From Alphaproteobacteria bacterium (GTDB lineage: Bacteria; Pseudomonadota; Alphaproteobacteria; Paracaedibacterales; CAITNM01): 6,277 bases of DNA. The stretch lies in NCBI GenBank assembly GCA_947499175.1, contig CANMNU010000073.1, forward strand, positions 1-6,277, in the 5' to 3' direction. A program made the translations under genes and the position numbers. Below are positions 4,463 to 6,277 of the stretch, piece after piece (position 1 is the stretch's first letter; each line of letters starts with the position of its first letter). Below the pieces are notes generated by a model that saw nothing but the letters and a program-made list of their open reading frames with translations, was not told the origin of the DNA and made no database searches.

Positions 4463-6277
4463 ATGGTTAATTTTTTTTTAAGGCACCCGATTATTGCTAT
4501 AGTTTTAAATACTATGCTGTTAGTAGTTGGTTGGATTAGCCTTGAACATTTGCCTCTGTGCGAGTATCCACAAGTTCGCATCCCAGAGTTTACAGTTTAT
4601 ACCCATTACCATAATGGTGATGTTTCTTACATGGAAGCAATTGTTACCAACCCGATTGAAGATAAAATCATGGAACTACCAGGGGTTGAAAAACTGCAAT
4701 CTGAAACTCACCAAGGGGCTAGCCAAATTACCGTCACCTTTAACGAAGGTATTAATGTTGATGCTGCACAAATTGGTTTGCGAGAGGCAATCGCAAAAGC
4801 TAATTTACCAAAAGAGATTCCCCAATCAAATATTCAAAGGCGAGGCGCTAAAGGCGAAGGGGTGCCATTTTTTCTAGTTCTTGTAGAATCAACCAGTTAT
4901 ACACCGCAAGCGCTTACCCATTACACTAATTGCATTATACGCAATGATTTTCGCGGTATTGATGGAGTTGCTGAGGTCAACACCATAGGTTCACCCTACA
5001 AAATGGACATAGCATTAGATGGCAAAAAAATGTATCAATATGGCATTAGCCCAAATAAAGTTTTTAAACATTTAGAAAATATTTTAAAAAATCAACCGCT
5101 TGGTAAAGTTCATGACACGTACCCAATTCGCCTGGATCAGCCTTTAAATAACATAGAGGATTTTCAAAAAATCATAATTCCAGCCTCCAAAAACCAATCA
5201 GTTGCCTTGAGTAATTTTAGCACAATAGATTTAAAACTAGATAATAGCGGGTTTCGTTTTCATGTAAACGGCAAGCCAGGAGTTGGCCTAGAAATTAAAG
5301 AATCTAGCACAGCTAACCCTTTAACTGTATCAAATCAATTGCACGAAAAAGTTGCAAAATTACAAAAAACCCTACCTCAAGACATTAAACTAAAGGTAAT
5401 CATAGATCAGGCTGAATTTATTCGCACCAGCCTTAACCAAGTCCGCAATAGCTTAATAGAAGCAATTATTTGTGTAATGCTTGTGGTTGGCCTATTTTTA
5501 GGGTCATTTCGCCTAAGTTTTGTGCCTTTGGTAACAATCCCTTTATCACTGATGGGATCTCTAGCTGTATTAATGGCTTTTGGCTACTCAATTAACACAC
5601 TAACCTTGTTGGGCGCTGTACTTGCCACAGGTTTAGTGGTTGATGACGCAATAGTCGTACTTGAAAACATCAGCCGCCATAAAAAAACTGCAAAAAATAT
5701 TTTTGATGCCGCCTACCTTGGTGCACGAGAAATAGCTTTTGCGGTAGTAGCGATGACATTAACTTTAGCAAGTGTTTATTTACCGATTGCCTTTCAGCGT
5801 GATGCTATGGGGCAATTGTTTGCTGAATTTGCAGTTAGCATTTCGGCCGCAGTAATTATTTCAGGAATAACAGCGATTACATTAACACCATGGATGAGCA
5901 TGATATCCCTTAAAAACACAAAACAACATAGCCCCCCAAAAGTTTTAACTTGGCTGGAAAATTATTTCCAAAAAATCAGGCTAAGAGCAGACTTATGGCC
6001 CAACTGGATTTTTGGAACATTATTTATTAGCTGTATTGTTGGATCATTAATCTTAATTCCCAACATTACCAAAGAAATTGGCCCTAAAGAAGACCGCGGA
6101 ATTATAGGACTTTGGGTGCCATCAACACCTGGCATAAGTATGGATCAAAAAGAAAAAATCGCCATAGAACTTGATAATTTTGTAAAAAATGATAACAACA
6201 CTAAAGATCGTATAAGCTTTATTTTTCATGCTGGTTGTTCAGTTTGCTGTATGTTAATCCCTCCAGGTAACCGTATC
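4463..6277 (+). CDS. RND efflux permease (HAE-type), 3' end outside the window
   Basis: The first 605 codons of an AcrB-like pump are present without a stop, about the N-terminal 60 percent of a usual 1,000-1,050-residue protein. It opens MVNFFLRHPIIAIVLN with the first membrane helix (about 10-27) and LPLCEYPQV, the match to the family's LPV..YP. A large periplasmic porter region (about 29-333) follows, then helices 2-6 (about 334-480) and helix 7 (about 515-536). Helix 4 holds GLVVDDAIVVLEN with the Asp394-Asp395 pair that relays protons in AcrB (Asp407/408). The energy site is therefore intact, while the partner Lys lies beyond the window. The start one base after the adaptor stop implies translational coupling. 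Likely substrates are drugs, dyes, detergents or host compounds, not resolved here. The last stretch has an unusual GCSVCC (591-596). Confidence 0.95.
   Translation, partial: MVNFFLRHPIIAIVLNTMLLVVGWISLEHLPLCEYPQVRIPEFTVYTHYHNGDVSYMEAIVTNPIEDKIMELPGVEKLQSETHQGASQITVTFNEGINVDAAQIGLREAIAKANLPKEIPQSNIQRRGAKGEGVPFFLVLVESTSYTPQALTHYTNCIIRNDFRGIDGVAEVNTIGSPYKMDIALDGKKMYQYGISPNKVFKHLENILKNQPLGKVHDTYPIRLDQPLNNIEDFQKIIIPASKNQSVALSNFSTIDLKLDNSGFRFHVNGKPGVGLEIKESSTANPLTVSNQLHEKVAKLQKTLPQDIKLKVIIDQAEFIRTSLNQVRNSLIEAIICVMLVVGLFLGSFRLSFVPLVTIPLSLMGSLAVLMAFGYSINTLTLLGAVLATGLVVDDAIVVLENISRHKKTAKNIFDAAYLGAREIAFAVVAMTLTLASVYLPIAFQRDAMGQLFAEFAVSISAAVIISGITAITLTPWMSMISLKNTKQHSPPKVLTWLENYFQKIRLRADLWPNWIFGTLFISCIVGSLILIPNITKEIGPKEDRGIIGLWVPSTPGISMDQKEKIAIELDNFVKNDNNTKDRISFIFHAGCSVCCMLIPPGNRI

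Noticed and set aside
4527..4877. Plus-strand open frame of 116 codons
   Set aside because: It is another phase of the RND permease gene, whose frame stays open from 4463 to the window end with clear family motifs.

Overview
The window is AT-rich DNA from what is most likely an alphaproteobacterium with a host-associated, Rickettsiales- or Holosporales-like life. This rests on the alphaproteobacterial form of the cold-shock protein (QPDNGGSDVFVHIS...ERAG), the RodZ-type HTH protein with its LPGGVYTVGFIRSYAKYL motif, a ProP-like MHS transporter of the kind common in intracellular bacteria, and a long non-coding stretch with REP-like palindromes. The lineage is inferred from sequence style and was not tested by any search.

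Layout. Bases 1-756 hold no intact gene. They contain a pair of inverted REP-like units inside an 11-bp inverted repeat (7-162), a perfect 20-bp palindrome (268-287), a long stem-loop (300-347) and two possible gene remnants, one per strand. A short RodZ-like membrane HTH protein follows on the minus strand (757-1221). A tRNA-Ser(GCU) gene (1352-1444) lies on the plus strand. An MHS-family MFS transporter (1412-2791, minus) runs into the tRNA: its last ten codons and its stop are the antisense of the tRNA 3' half. A cold-shock protein gene (2938-3141, minus) has a strong intrinsic terminator, a second AT-rich hairpin over its stop codon and a leader of about 190 bases.

Divergent from csp, on the plus strand, is an efflux operon. 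It encodes a periplasmic adaptor lipoprotein (3481-4461) and, one base after its stop, an RND permease (4463 to beyond the window end). The two should form the inner part of a tripartite proton-driven pump; no outer-membrane channel is visible here. The operon promoter (TTGATA-17-TACAAT) sits inside an 8-bp inverted repeat, which suggests local repression by a regulator not in this window.

Nothing here is clearly a new biological system. The points most worth a second look are the tRNA-derived tail of the transporter, the operator-like repeat over the efflux promoter, and the palindromes and decayed frames of the left-hand intergenic region.
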